Assembly (NCBI GenBank): GCA_004124475.1
Contig: SCKK01000012.1
Span: 1 to 64,000, forward strand
Direction: 5' to 3'
Source: Fidelibacterota bacterium
GTDB taxonomy: Bacteria > Fidelibacterota > Marinisomatia > Marinisomatales > SCKK01
DNA length: 64,000 bases
Each line of letters begins with the position of its first letter. The stretch's first letter is position 1. The position numbers were made by a program, and so were the translations under genes. Shown here in pieces: positions 36,460 through 45,768 of this stretch. The notes beneath the pieces were generated by a model. The model saw only the letters and a list, made by a program, of their open reading frames with translations. It was not told where the DNA came from and ran no database searches.

Positions 36460-36911
36460 ATGAGATTATCGAAGACAGGTGAATACACAATCCGCACAGT
36501 GCTTCATCTTGAATCAGAAGAATATGGGAAAATTGATCAAATCTCAGAGGTATCCTAAGATCAAAGTATTCCTGAAACACTTCTACGGAAAATAATTGTT
36601 AAGTTTGTTAAACTTGGTTTAATTCATTCTTATCTTGGGACAGGTGGTGGTATATCTTTAGCCAAACCCGCAGAATCCGTCAGTTTATTAGACGTAATTG
36701 AAGCAATTGAAGGGAAAATTTTCTTAAACAATGCCTGATTGGAACAGATTTCTGTAACCGCACCCAATATTGTTCTGTACATTTGGTATGGAAAGAAGCT
36801 CAAGAAAAATTAACAGAGATTCTGAAGAGCAATTCTATCGCTTTCTTAACAGAAAAAATAAAACTTTACTTCATGAAACCCAAATCTAACAATATTGAAA
36901 TCAAACCATAA
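36460..36911 (+). pseudogene. Rrf2-family [Fe-S] transcriptional regulator, broken
   Basis: The frame opens MRLSKTGEYTIRTVLHL, stops at TAA 36556-36558, and continues in frame (SIPETLLRKIIVKFVKLGLIHS, GGGISLAKP). It then shifts frame near 36724-36732 and ends with the three-cysteine cluster C-x6-C-x5-C (CLIGTDFCNRTQYC). Rrf2 proteins such as NsrR and IscR sense NO, redox or Fe-S status with these cysteines. Two lesions make it non-functional. It sits directly before the oxidase-assembly genes, so their former regulator may be lost. Confidence 0.85.
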
Positions 36912-37809
36912 TAAATACTCCCTCATCCAAAAACTTTCGGCGTATTGGGAATTAACTAAGCCTGAGATCACTTTTCTTGTGATATTAACAACAGCTATGG
37001 GGTATTACTTAGGGTTAAATACATTAGGAAAAGGATTTAATGATTTCCATGTTTGGGGAAAATTATTGCATCTATTGATCGGATCATTTTTGGCTTCCGG
37101 TGGCGTATCTGCTTTAAACGAATATCTTGAACGGAATTTTGATGAGAAAATGAAACGTACATTTCATCGTCCTCTCCCCTCTAAGCGGATTACTCCATCA
37201 GAAGCTAAATTATTCGGCATTTTTATTTCTACGACCGGGGTTGTTTACCTTGCCTTTACAACCAACCTATTAGTCAGCGGTCTAACAGCTACCACAATTA
37301 TATTGTATCTGTTTGTTTATACTCCTTTGAAGCGAGTAACCACCTGGAATACCTTGATTGGGGCAATTCCGGGCGCAATGCCTCCCCTGGGTGGTTGGGC
37401 AACAGCCACAGGTAACCTGGAATGGGGAGCGTGGATACTCTTCGCTATTCTATTTTGCTGGCAAATACCTCACTTTTTATCAATCGCCATTTTATATAAG
37501 AATGATTATAAATTAGGCGGATTTAAGATGCTCCCAGTTGTCTATCCCAAATCGTACCAAACTAATCTACATATTATCTTTTTTACACTCGCACTGTTTG
37601 GAACCAGCCTTACATTATATTTTGCCAACGTGACGAGTATTATTTATGCTTTTGGAGTAACTGTCCTCAGCATCAGTTTTTTTATGATCGCGTTACAAAC
37701 AGTTCGAAATAACTCAAAGGCAATAACTCGTAGACTACTTTTTGCTTCAATAGTTTATTTACCTGCTTTGTTTATTATTACCATTATCGATCAAATTTTA
37801 AAAATCTAA
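36895..37809 (+). CDS. ctaB: Protoheme IX farnesyltransferase (heme O synthase)
   Basis: Adds a farnesyl group to heme B to form heme O, the precursor of heme A. The 304-residue inner-membrane UbiA-family protein has the first Asp-rich site in NEYLERNFDEKMKRTFHRPL and about eight membrane helices. The TTG start at 36895 overlaps the end of the Rrf2 remnant. It heads the oxidase assembly cluster; ctaA lies at 43862. Confidence 0.92.
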   Translation: MKSNHNKYSLIQKLSAYWELTKPEITFLVILTTAMGYYLGLNTLGKGFNDFHVWGKLLHLLIGSFLASGGVSALNEYLERNFDEKMKRTFHRPLPSKRITPSEAKLFGIFISTTGVVYLAFTTNLLVSGLTATTIILYLFVYTPLKRVTTWNTLIGAIPGAMPPLGGWATATGNLEWGAWILFAILFCWQIPHFLSIAILYKNDYKLGGFKMLPVVYPKSYQTNLHIIFFTLALFGTSLTLYFANVTSIIYAFGVTVLSISFFMIALQTVRNNSKAITRRLLFASIVYLPALFIITIIDQILKI

Positions 37810-38520
37810 ATGAATTGGGACTCATCAATGAAAGACATTCTTAAAACTGAATGGGTTGAAAAAATAAAGAAGAAAAACACTTCTTTACCGAATCTCGCTT
37901 GGGGTATTTGGTTTTTAGACCGCCGGAAGATATTTCTCTGAATGGATACAGAATAGACAAAGTGAATCAATACACAGACACCATCATAACTTTCTATTTT
38001 GGTCTCGTGGCAGCAGGTTTGGTTTATTTTATTTTCAAATACCGTTCAAGGCCAGGTCATAAAGCAGTATATGACAGAGGTGATACAAAAAAGCATATTG
38101 CGATTACAACTGCCGTGAGGCTGCTGGTGTTCCTTTCCATAGATGTCGTTATTGAAACAATATCTTTCAAAGATTTAAAAGAAGCATTCTGCAAATTCCC
38201 AAAAGGTAACGAAGTTATCAGAATCGAGGTGATGCCACAGAAATTTGCATGGAATTTTAGATATCCAGGTTTAGACAGGGAGTTTAATACGGATGATGAT
38301 ATAATTCCCGCACAAAATCAAATGCACATTTCTGTGAATACTCCCATAGTAATCCAGATTGCACCATGGGAATTAATACACTCGTTTTATCTACCGAATT
38401 TCCGCATAAAAATAGACGCGACTCCTGGAATGACCAAAACGATGTGGTTCCAGGCAGTAAAAGTTAGCAATTACGAAATTGCTTGTGCAGAACTATGTTG
38501 AAACGATCACTACCAAATGA
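37810..38520 (+). pseudogene. Cytochrome c oxidase subunit II, degenerate second copy
   Basis: The frame starting at 37810 (MNWDSSMKDILKTEW) shifts near 37900-37912 into VFRPPEDISLNGYRIDKVNQ and continues with the membrane helices and cupredoxin domain (MPQKFAWNFRYPG, ELIHSFYLPNF). At 38499 the glycine codon of the CuA motif is TGA, so it stops at CAELC. The remaining ligands (NDHYQM) are still readable after the stop. The CuA site cannot form in the product. An intact subunit II gene lies at 42700. Confidence 0.87.
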
Positions 38521-38544
38521 GAGGAATTTTAAAGGAGGAAAACT

Positions 38545-39288
38545 ATGAAAGTCAGAAGATTAAATAGAAAAATAACAGGTTTTGCAGTTCTTTTGAGTGC
38601 TACCAGTCTGTTTGCCGGAGGTAGCGTAACAGGCACGGTAAAGTTTATCGGCAAAGCTCCCCAGATGAAGGCCATCAACAGGCAGATGGCAGCCGATCCC
38701 CTTTGCGCTGCCCAGCACCAGGACGCACCCGTCCGGACTGAGTGGCTGGTAGCAGGTGAAAACGGCGAACTGAAAAACGTCTATGTGTACGTCAAGGAAG
38801 GATTAGAGGGACAGGAGTTTTCTTCCCCTGAATCTGCCGCCACTATCGACCAGAATGGGTGCATTTACATTCCGCACGTGCTGGGAATTCAGGTCGGACA
38901 GCCTATCGAAATCTTAAATAGCGACGGAACGCTCCATAACGTCCATGCCCTCCCTAAGGTAAAAGGGAACGACGCCTTTAACGTGGCCATGCCGGGCATG
39001 CGGAAAAAGATCACGAAGAAATTTGACGTGCCTGAAGTCATGATAAAGATTAAGTGTGATGTCCACCCATGGATGGGCGCCTATGTGGGTGTATTGGATC
39101 ACCCATATTTTTCGGTGACAGATGACTCAGGAACTTATACTATCGAGGGGTTGCCCCCGGGAAATTACACCCTGGAAGCGTGGCACGAGCGGCTTAAAAC
39201 CCTGACCGTAACGGTGACCATCAAAGGGGATGAAGCGGTCGAAGCTAATTTCAATTTTAAGCGCCCGGAAAAGAAGAAGGACGAGTAA
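38545..39288 (+). CDS. Exported cupredoxin-like protein, copy 2
   Basis: A 247-residue paralogue of the protein at 35399 with the same layout: signal peptide (1-25), putative copper ligands H131 or H134, C171, H174 and M177 (CDVHPWM), and a regulatory-like beta domain at the end. The codon choice is visibly more GC-rich than in copy 1, as in the downstream oxidase genes. AAAGGAGGAAAACT precedes the ATG. Probably co-transcribed with the small membrane protein and the oxidase. Confidence 0.8.
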   Translation: MKVRRLNRKITGFAVLLSATSLFAGGSVTGTVKFIGKAPQMKAINRQMAADPLCAAQHQDAPVRTEWLVAGENGELKNVYVYVKEGLEGQEFSSPESAATIDQNGCIYIPHVLGIQVGQPIEILNSDGTLHNVHALPKVKGNDAFNVAMPGMRKKITKKFDVPEVMIKIKCDVHPWMGAYVGVLDHPYFSVTDDSGTYTIEGLPPGNYTLEAWHERLKTLTVTVTIKGDEAVEANFNFKRPEKKKDE

Positions 39289-39304
39289 TGTAGATTACTT
39301 CATT

Positions 39305-39505
39305 ATGTCCCTTAAAGCATTCCATATCTTTTTCATTTCTGTGTCTACTCTATTAGCCATCTGGTTTGGTGTTTGGGGTCTGAGATCCTATTTTAACAGA
39401 GCAGAAAACAGTTTGATACTGGTTCTGGCAATTATGTCTTTCATTGTTGCTGGTGTTCTTATCGTCTATGGTATCAAGGTATTTCAAAAGCTCAAAACGT
39501 TATGA
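39305..39505 (+). CDS. Small two-helix membrane protein in the oxidase locus
   Basis: 66 residues with two membrane helices (about 7-27 and 38-59). The ATG at 39305 follows the cupredoxin-like gene by 16 bp; an upstream in-frame extension would read through that gene's end. No named family. Position suggests an oxidase accessory or assembly role. Confidence 0.6.
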   Translation: MSLKAFHIFFISVSTLLAIWFGVWGLRSYFNRAENSLILVLAIMSFIVAGVLIVYGIKVFQKLKTL

Positions 39506-39779
39506 GGATGATGTGATTCCAAAAGAAACACGTATGTAAGGGAATTTCTTTTTCGTAAGGGCGACAATCTTTTCTCCAGCTATTAATTCCTCCCGATTAG
39601 AAAAGTTTCCCACCGATCCCCAATAATTTGTACTGATTTTAAGGGATATGATTTTAATTATCGTTTGCAGAAAAAATGAGATTGTGGTTAATTTCCCGCA
39701 CTTTTTAATTACCATTTTTCATCATTTGGAAAGGTTATTAACACACATCCGGTTAGATCTGATTTGAGGAGAAAATATT

Positions 39780-41510
39780 GTGAGTAGTGCATATCATGAC
39801 GAAGGATTCTGGCGAAAGTATGTTTTTTCAACAGACCACAAGTGGATCGGTATCCAGTATGCTGTGACTGCTCTCTTTTTTCTTCTGATCGGGTTCTGCC
39901 TGATCCTGGTTATGCGGTGGCAGCTGGCGTATCCCGGTGAGGCTGTTCCCATTATTGGGAAACTCCTGTCAGAAGAGGGTATGTTGACCCCGGACCTTTA
40001 CAACTCCTTCGGCGCCATGCATGGGACGATTATGATCTTCCTGGGCGTAGTTCCCCTGGCTGTGGGAGGATTTGGCAACTACGTTCTACCCCTGCAGATC
40101 GGCGCCCCGGATATGGCATTTCCAAAAATCAACATGGCAAGTTACTGGTCGTTTTTTGTAGGCGGAGTTGTGATGCTGGCAAGCTTCTTCATGCCCCAAG
40201 GTGCCGCCTCCTCAGGATGGACCATGTATCCCCCTCTCTCAGTTATTCAGACTACAGGAGAGACTATGTGGCTTATTGGAATGGTCTTTCTGATTACATC
40301 CTCTCTCCTAGGTGCGATTAACTTTATTACAACGGTTATTCAGCTCCGGACGAAGGGGATGACCTGGATGCGTCTTCCGTTTTTTGTCTGGACACAGTTT
40401 ATTACTTCCTTTTTGTTGCTTTTGGCGTTCCCACCCTTGGAAAGTGCCGCAATCCTTCAGCTAATGGACCGGTTGGCCGGCACCAGTTTCTTTCTTCCCA
40501 GCGGTCTGTACGTAGGGGGTGAAGTTCTTAATGTGAGCGGGGGAGGAAGTCCGTTACTGTGGCAGCACCTGTTCTGGTTTTTGGCTCATCCGGAAGTGTA
40601 TGTCTTGATCCTTCCTGCTATGGGGATAGTGGCGGAAATAATCACCAATAACACTAGGAAACCGCTCTGGGGATACCGATCCATGGTTTATTCGCTAATA
40701 TTTCTGGGCTTTATGTCCTTTATCGTCTGGGCTCATCACATGTTTTTGACCGGAATGGGAACCACCATGGCAGCTTTTTTCCAGACGACCACCATGATTA
40801 TATCGATTCCCTCGGTCATCATTCTATCTGCGATGTTTATTTCTCTTTGGGGTGGATCCATCCGGTTTTCAGTCCCCATGCTCTTTGCCCTCGCATTTCT
40901 GCCCATGTTTGGTATTGGTGGTCTCACCGGTCTTCCCCTGGGACTTGCATCTGCAGATATTCACCTCCACGACACGTACTATGTAATCGGGCACTTTCAC
41001 TACATCGTGGCTCCAGGTACTTTGTTGGCACTTTTTGCAGGAATCTATTACTGGTTCCCGAAAGTGACCGGCCGGAAGATGAATGATTCCCTCGGAAGAA
41101 TCCATTTCTTTGGCACTTTTATCGGGATGAATGGTGTTTTTATGCCAATGTTCATCCAGGGGCTGGCAGGTGTCTCCCGACGGCTTTATGATGGAGGAAC
41201 CACTTACCTCCACGCACAACCGGTCCTTCAGTGGAATGAATTCATGACCATCTCAGCCATCCTGCTCGGTCTGTTTCAGATTCCTTTTATTGTCAACTTT
41301 TTTATGAGCATAAAAAGAGGGAAAAAGGTTTCGAGCAACCCATGGGAAGCTACCACGCTTGAATGGGCAGCAGCCCCTTCGCCACCCATCAGACACGGAA
41401 ACTTCTCCTCGGTACCGGAGGTATACCACTCCCCGTATGAATACAATGTACCTGTGAATGGAACGGTGGAAGAATTCGTTCCTCAAAACAAAGTGCTGGA
41501 GGTGGAATAA
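39780..41510 (+). CDS. ctaD: Cytochrome c oxidase subunit I (aa3-type, A family)
   Basis: Catalytic subunit that reduces O2 to water and pumps protons. The 576-residue inner-membrane protein has GAMHGTIMIF (heme a ligand), WFLAHPEVYVLILPAMG (CuB His, cross-linked Tyr and the A1-type Glu), the CuB pair in WAHHMF, and HLHDTYYVIGHFHYIVAPG (heme ligands). GTG start after GAGGAGAAAAT. Followed 3 bp later by subunit III. The A-C-D-x-B gene order differs from the common B-A-C-D. Confidence 0.97.
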   Translation: MSSAYHDEGFWRKYVFSTDHKWIGIQYAVTALFFLLIGFCLILVMRWQLAYPGEAVPIIGKLLSEEGMLTPDLYNSFGAMHGTIMIFLGVVPLAVGGFGNYVLPLQIGAPDMAFPKINMASYWSFFVGGVVMLASFFMPQGAASSGWTMYPPLSVIQTTGETMWLIGMVFLITSSLLGAINFITTVIQLRTKGMTWMRLPFFVWTQFITSFLLLLAFPPLESAAILQLMDRLAGTSFFLPSGLYVGGEVLNVSGGGSPLLWQHLFWFLAHPEVYVLILPAMGIVAEIITNNTRKPLWGYRSMVYSLIFLGFMSFIVWAHHMFLTGMGTTMAAFFQTTTMIISIPSVIILSAMFISLWGGSIRFSVPMLFALAFLPMFGIGGLTGLPLGLASADIHLHDTYYVIGHFHYIVAPGTLLALFAGIYYWFPKVTGRKMNDSLGRIHFFGTFIGMNGVFMPMFIQGLAGVSRRLYDGGTTYLHAQPVLQWNEFMTISAILLGLFQIPFIVNFFMSIKRGKKVSSNPWEATTLEWAAAPSPPIRHGNFSSVPEVYHSPYEYNVPVNGTVEEFVPQNKVLEVE

Positions 41511-41513
41511 ACG

Positions 41514-42113
41514 ATGGAAATACCGTACACTGTTGACGCTCATCCTGAAACCGGTTTACACAATTCCAAAATCGGGATCTGGCTTTTTCTTGCCTCAGAA
41601 GTGATGCTGTTTGGCGGACTTTTTTCCGCTTACATTTTGCTCCGGACAGGTTCTCTTCCTGGTGTATGGCCTTTGGGATCTGACATTCTCAGCGTCCCAA
41701 TCGGAACGTTTAATACACTCGTACTGATCATTTCAAGTGTAACCATGGTAATGTCGTGGGCATCATTGAAAATGAATGATTTCAGTAAATACAAATTGTA
41801 TATGGGAACAACAATTCTTCTCGGTAGTCTCTTTTTAGTGATTAAAATATTCTACGAATACATCCCTAAATTTTCCCATCACCACTTCCCCAGCACAGAC
41901 ACGTTTTACGCAATCTACTTTACACTGACGGGCTTGCACGGACTTCATGTGCTGGGCGGGATCCTGGTCAATCTGTATTTCTGGGGGCCGGGATCGAAGC
42001 TGTGGAAGACGGAACCTGAGCGGTTCAGCAACCGAATTGAAGTTGCGGGGCTTTACTGGCACTTTGTCGATCTGGTGTGGATCTTTCTCTTTCCCACTCT
42101 CTATCTGCTTTAG
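41514..42113 (+). CDS. ctaE: Cytochrome c oxidase subunit III
   Basis: A 199-residue inner-membrane protein with five helices: KIGIWLFLASEVMLFGGLFSAY, and ending HFVDLVWIFLFPTLYLL, the typical subunit III signature. It stabilises subunit I. Tightly linked to ctaD (3 bp) and the subunit IV gene (8 bp). Confidence 0.95.
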   Translation: MEIPYTVDAHPETGLHNSKIGIWLFLASEVMLFGGLFSAYILLRTGSLPGVWPLGSDILSVPIGTFNTLVLIISSVTMVMSWASLKMNDFSKYKLYMGTTILLGSLFLVIKIFYEYIPKFSHHHFPSTDTFYAIYFTLTGLHGLHVLGGILVNLYFWGPGSKLWKTEPERFSNRIEVAGLYWHFVDLVWIFLFPTLYLL

Positions 42114-42121
42114 GAGGAACT

Positions 42122-42454
42122 ATGGAACGGGCAGAAGATGTAAAAAAACACATCAAAGTTTATCTCTGGGTCTTTGCGGGACTGGTGATTGGAACCATCG
42201 TGACTGTGGCGGTCTCGAACCTGCAGGCCGGCGTAGCGCTTGGAATCTTCATCGCTATGGTCATCGCTACATTTAAGGGATCTCTGGTTGCAGGATTTTT
42301 TATGCACCTGAGAACCGAAAAGAAGCTCATTTATTTCGTTCTGGGGATCACAGCCCTACTGTTATTGGTTCTGATGTTTATCACCTTCTTCACGATTGGA
42401 GACCAGGTGGGAGTTCAAATTGTCCCTGAAAGCGCTGGACACAGTGTACATTAA
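42122..42454 (+). CDS. ctaF: Cytochrome c oxidase subunit IV (prokaryotic type)
   Basis: A 110-residue membrane protein with three helices (about 14-33, 38-60 and 71-93), including SLVAGFFMHLRTEKKL, typical of COX4_pro subunits. The ATG at 42122 follows AGGAGGAACT. Confidence 0.88.
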   Translation: MERAEDVKKHIKVYLWVFAGLVIGTIVTVAVSNLQAGVALGIFIAMVIATFKGSLVAGFFMHLRTEKKLIYFVLGITALLLLVLMFITFFTIGDQVGVQIVPESAGHSVH

Positions 42455-42707
42455 AAAAGTTACAGCTTTTATAGTTTGTATTTTGGGGTTAGCTCCATCC
42501 ATTGCCATGGCGTGTGCAACCTGTTTTGGAGCTCCTGACGCCCCCATGACCCATGGAATGAATATGGCCATTATCAGTCTGATGGGCATTACAGGAACGG
42601 TTTTAGGTGGGATTGTGATATTTTTCATTTCTCTCATCAGAAAATCTAAAAAAGTTAATTCTTTAAGTCCATTTCACAACAGAGGAAACGGGAGTACGCA
42701 TGCTTGA
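42444..42707 (+). CDS. Small membrane protein with CxxC motif in the oxidase operon
   Basis: About 87 residues from a GTG start that overlaps the end of subunit IV. It has a hydrophobic N-terminus with ACATCFGAPDAP directly after it, then a membrane helix (about 50-72). The CxxC just outside the first helix could bind copper or act in thiol redox for CuA assembly, but no family is recognised. It overlaps coxB by 8 bp, so it is firmly part of the operon. Confidence 0.65.
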   Translation: MYIKKVTAFIVCILGLAPSIAMACATCFGAPDAPMTHGMNMAIISLMGITGTVLGGIVIFFISLIRKSKKVNSLSPFHNRGNGSTHA

Positions 42708-43647
42708 ATTGTTGACACGGTTAGGATTGCCAGCAAACCTTTCAGCTCAGGGTGGGACCATCGACGATGCCTTAGTTTGGACGCATATATTGATGGTCAT
42801 CCTTTTTCTTTTCTGGGCGCCCTTTTTTATCTATACACTCATTCGGTTCCGCAAATCTAAAAATCCCAATGCGAGCTACAAGGGGATAAGGAGTCATTTT
42901 TCCAATTATATGGAGGGTGGTGTAGCCGTATTTGAGGTGGTCTTGCTGCTCGGTTTTGCCTTCCCGGCATGGGAATTACGAGTGAATGAGGTACCCCCTG
43001 CCGCTGATGCGGAGATTGTCCGTGTGGTGGCTCAGCAGTTTAAGTGGAATGTTCACTATCCCGGTCCGGATGGTGAGTTCGGGCGGACAGATGTAAGTCT
43101 GATAAATGATGAGGTCCTTAATTTTATTGGATTGGACTATGAGAGTGAAACGGCAAAGGATGATATTCTTCCCCCTCAGGGACATCTTCATCTCCCTGTT
43201 GACAAACCGGCTATAATCCAGCTGTCCACTAGGGATGTAATCCACAGCTTTTCCATCCCAGTCATGCGTGTAAAGCAGGATGTGATCCCCGGCATGCGAA
43301 TCCCTGTCTGGTTTGAGCCGACACAAACAGGTTCCTGGGAAATCGCCTGCGCTCAACTCTGTGGTAACAGTCATTATGAGATGAAAGGATATATTCATAT
43401 TCACACCCAGAAAGGGTATGATGCTTTTATGGATGCACTTTCCATCGTAAACGAGATTGATGATTACGATCTCACTTTCGAAGCAGATAAGAAATTGAAC
43501 AAGGTTATTAAATTCCTCAGAGCCGGTGATGCTGAAACAGCAGAATCGTTTGCTGTTGAGGCGAAATCTCTGGCTAAAATTGCTCTCCAGGAAAAAGAAG
43601 AAATGGGTGAAGAAGATGAATGGGAAGATTGGGATGAATGGGAATAA
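42700..43647 (+). CDS. ctaC: Cytochrome c oxidase subunit II
   Basis: Accepts electrons at the CuA centre. The 315-residue protein has two N-terminal membrane helices (about 25-50 and 70-92) and a cupredoxin domain with complete CuA ligands H182, C217, C221, H225 and M228 (CAQLCGNSHYEM). There is no fused cytochrome c domain. Instead it ends in a long helix and a very acidic tail (EEDEWEDWDEWE). The electron donor is therefore a separate protein, possibly the cupredoxin-like proteins encoded upstream. Confidence 0.95.
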   Translation: MLELLTRLGLPANLSAQGGTIDDALVWTHILMVILFLFWAPFFIYTLIRFRKSKNPNASYKGIRSHFSNYMEGGVAVFEVVLLLGFAFPAWELRVNEVPPAADAEIVRVVAQQFKWNVHYPGPDGEFGRTDVSLINDEVLNFIGLDYESETAKDDILPPQGHLHLPVDKPAIIQLSTRDVIHSFSIPVMRVKQDVIPGMRIPVWFEPTQTGSWEIACAQLCGNSHYEMKGYIHIHTQKGYDAFMDALSIVNEIDDYDLTFEADKKLNKVIKFLRAGDAETAESFAVEAKSLAKIALQEKEEMGEEDEWEDWDEWE

Positions 43648-43740
43648 AGATTTTTACCACCTAAGGAGTAATAATTATATCAATTGTGAAACTTTTGTGT
43701 GGCTAATCAACAGTTAAACACCCACTCTTTTTTTCTCCCC

Positions 43741-43767
43741 CCTGCCTGGCCGGCAGGCAAGCAGGGA
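43741..43767. repeat. CCTGCC/GGCAGG palindrome
   Basis: CCTGCCTGGCCGGCAGGC in the gap between ctaC and ctaA. Same family as the word inserted in the IS110 transposase. Confidence 0.7.
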
Positions 43768-43861
43768 GATGTTTCTTCCCCTGATGGAGAGGGAAAAGGT
43801 GAGGTAGAAAATCTTCATCTACAATTTCAGAATAAAAAATCCTCAAGTCATTATTAACAAA

Positions 43862-45154
43862 ATGAGGGTTTCAAAACACCTATCAATTCAAATTACATCC
43901 CCTACTTGGCTGCCACGGTTTGCAAAGTTTACAGCCTTCGCAACCTTAATTCTTATCTTCGCTGGAGGGATGGTGACCAGTACAGGTTCCGGTCTGGCGG
44001 TGCCCGATTGGCCCAATACTTACGGTTATTTTATGTGGGCATTCCCTTTCTCCCAGATGGTGGGTGGAATTTTTTATGAACACCTACACCGGCTTGTTGC
44101 TTCCGTAGTGGGTGTTATGACCCTAATTCTGGCGGTGTGGCTATGGCAAACAGAATCACGAAGCTGGTTGAAAAAATTGGGATTTTCTGCTCTGCTGGCC
44201 GTTGCAGCTCAAGGACTTCTGGGCGGACTTACTGTTTTGTTTCTGCTTCCGACTCCTATCTCCATGTTGCACGCTATTTTAGCCCAAACGTTTTTTTGCT
44301 TAACCATCGGGATCGCTTACTTTCTGTCTCGTGAGTGTAAGGGAAATACTGTCACGATTAAATCAGATAAAAATATTTCACTTTTCCGGTGGGCATTGGG
44401 AGTAACAGTGCTGATTTACATCCAGCTCATTTTGGGGGCATGGATACGTCACACCAATTCCGGTCTAGCTATTCTCGACTTTCCATTATCGGACGGAAGG
44501 GTGTTCCCTATCTTCAACGACGATATGCTTTTTTCTATCAACAGCCAGCGCTTTAGTCTGGGTCTGGAACCCGTTGTAATGCCCCAGATTGCGATTCATT
44601 TTTTCCACAGGATTGGCGCTTTGCTGGTCACTTTCGGTATAACGGGTCTTTTAGTTCAAACGATCAGGTATTTCAGAAATCACCGGGAAATAATGAGGGT
44701 CGGTATCGGTTTAACAGTCCTTTTAATTTTACAAGTGATACTAGCGGCTTTTGTTATTTGGACAGGAAAGGTACCTCTTATTACTACTTTTCACGTCTGG
44801 ACTGGCGCCCTGATGCTGGGAACATCCCTCTTCCTGACTCTACGCTGCTACAAACTGTTGACACTACCGTCAATGTCTTCTGTTCTGTGTTTTGGAAGTG
44901 AAGGGCTGAAGTTGAAAAAAACTCTACTTAAACTTACCAGCCATGTGAAATTGACAAAACTGAACATTATCGGATTGGCGAGGCAGTTTTATCTGGCTGG
45001 ATTTGCAATCCTGGGTGTTGTTTTTCTGGCTGTTGGGACTCATACAACGTTTCATCAAAATAATCTGAACGCCGAACAGTTATTCCACGCGTCCGTGATT
45101 TACCTGCCAGCACTTCTTGTTATTTTGATGATTGACAGAACGATCCTCGGTTAA
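43862..45154 (+). CDS. ctaA: Heme A synthase (CtaA/COX15)
   Basis: Oxidises heme O to heme A. The 430-residue inner-membrane protein has GGMVTSTGSGLAVPDWPN, and its histidine motifs are EHLHRLVAS, LHAILAQ, HFFHRIGAL and TFHVWTG. It is longer than Bacillus CtaA, as in COX15-type proteins. It is directly followed by the SCO gene. Confidence 0.95.
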   Translation: MRVSKHLSIQITSPTWLPRFAKFTAFATLILIFAGGMVTSTGSGLAVPDWPNTYGYFMWAFPFSQMVGGIFYEHLHRLVASVVGVMTLILAVWLWQTESRSWLKKLGFSALLAVAAQGLLGGLTVLFLLPTPISMLHAILAQTFFCLTIGIAYFLSRECKGNTVTIKSDKNISLFRWALGVTVLIYIQLILGAWIRHTNSGLAILDFPLSDGRVFPIFNDDMLFSINSQRFSLGLEPVVMPQIAIHFFHRIGALLVTFGITGLLVQTIRYFRNHREIMRVGIGLTVLLILQVILAAFVIWTGKVPLITTFHVWTGALMLGTSLFLTLRCYKLLTLPSMSSVLCFGSEGLKLKKTLLKLTSHVKLTKLNIIGLARQFYLAGFAILGVVFLAVGTHTTFHQNNLNAEQLFHASVIYLPALLVILMIDRTILG

Positions 45155-45757
45155 ATGATGAAAATGAAAAATTTGATAAGAGAAAAGCGATTCTGGCTGT
45201 TCCTTGGATTTTCGGTCATTGTCATCATGACATTTTTTAAAAAACTGGAAAGAACTGGTGATGAAAACATTCCAGTCTACCACCAGCTTCCGGAATTTAT
45301 ACTTACGGATCAGCATGCGAACGAATTCAGCAGGGAGGATCTTCTCGGAAAAGTGTGGGTGGCAGATTTTATTTTTACGACCTGTGCAGGGCCCTGCCCT
45401 ATCATGACTTCCCAGTTTACCGAACTTCAAGACCGCTTCTCAGAGAATCCTGATTTCCGGCTGCTCTCCATCTCTGTTAATCCCGAGTATGATACACCAG
45501 CGGTTTTAAAGGAATACGGGGATCGCTACAGCGCTGATTACAGCAGGTGGTCATTCCTAACCGGCACAAGAGAGGACATACACGACCTGGCGGTGAACGG
45601 ATTCCATGTGGGATCTGTGGACGAGCCTGTTTTTCACAGCACACGGTTTATTCTTGTGGACAGGCAGTCTAGAATCCGCGGTTACTACATTAGTTCGGAG
45701 CAGGAAGATATGAAAAAGCTCTGGAATGACGTTTCTGTCCTGATTCATTCATCCTGA
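45155..45757 (+). CDS. SCO1/SenC copper chaperone
   Basis: Delivers copper to the CuA centre of subunit II. The 200-residue membrane-anchored thioredoxin-like protein has a helix at 12-28, copper ligands C77-AGP-C81 (TTCAGPCPIM) and H161 (FHSTRF). It starts immediately after the ctaA stop. Confidence 0.95.
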   Translation: MMKMKNLIREKRFWLFLGFSVIVIMTFFKKLERTGDENIPVYHQLPEFILTDQHANEFSREDLLGKVWVADFIFTTCAGPCPIMTSQFTELQDRFSENPDFRLLSISVNPEYDTPAVLKEYGDRYSADYSRWSFLTGTREDIHDLAVNGFHVGSVDEPVFHSTRFILVDRQSRIRGYYISSEQEDMKKLWNDVSVLIHSS

Positions 45758-45768
45758 TCTTTTTTACC

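Noticed and set aside
38499-38501. TGA read as a sense codon (recoding) in the subunit II copy
   Set aside because: There is no sign of recoding elsewhere, the N-terminus is also frameshifted, and an intact copy exists.
42396-42707. Longer version of the CxxC membrane protein beginning at a TTG at 42396
   Set aside because: The extra residues are the shifted-frame shadow of subunit IV; the hydrophobic start from about 42444 fits better.
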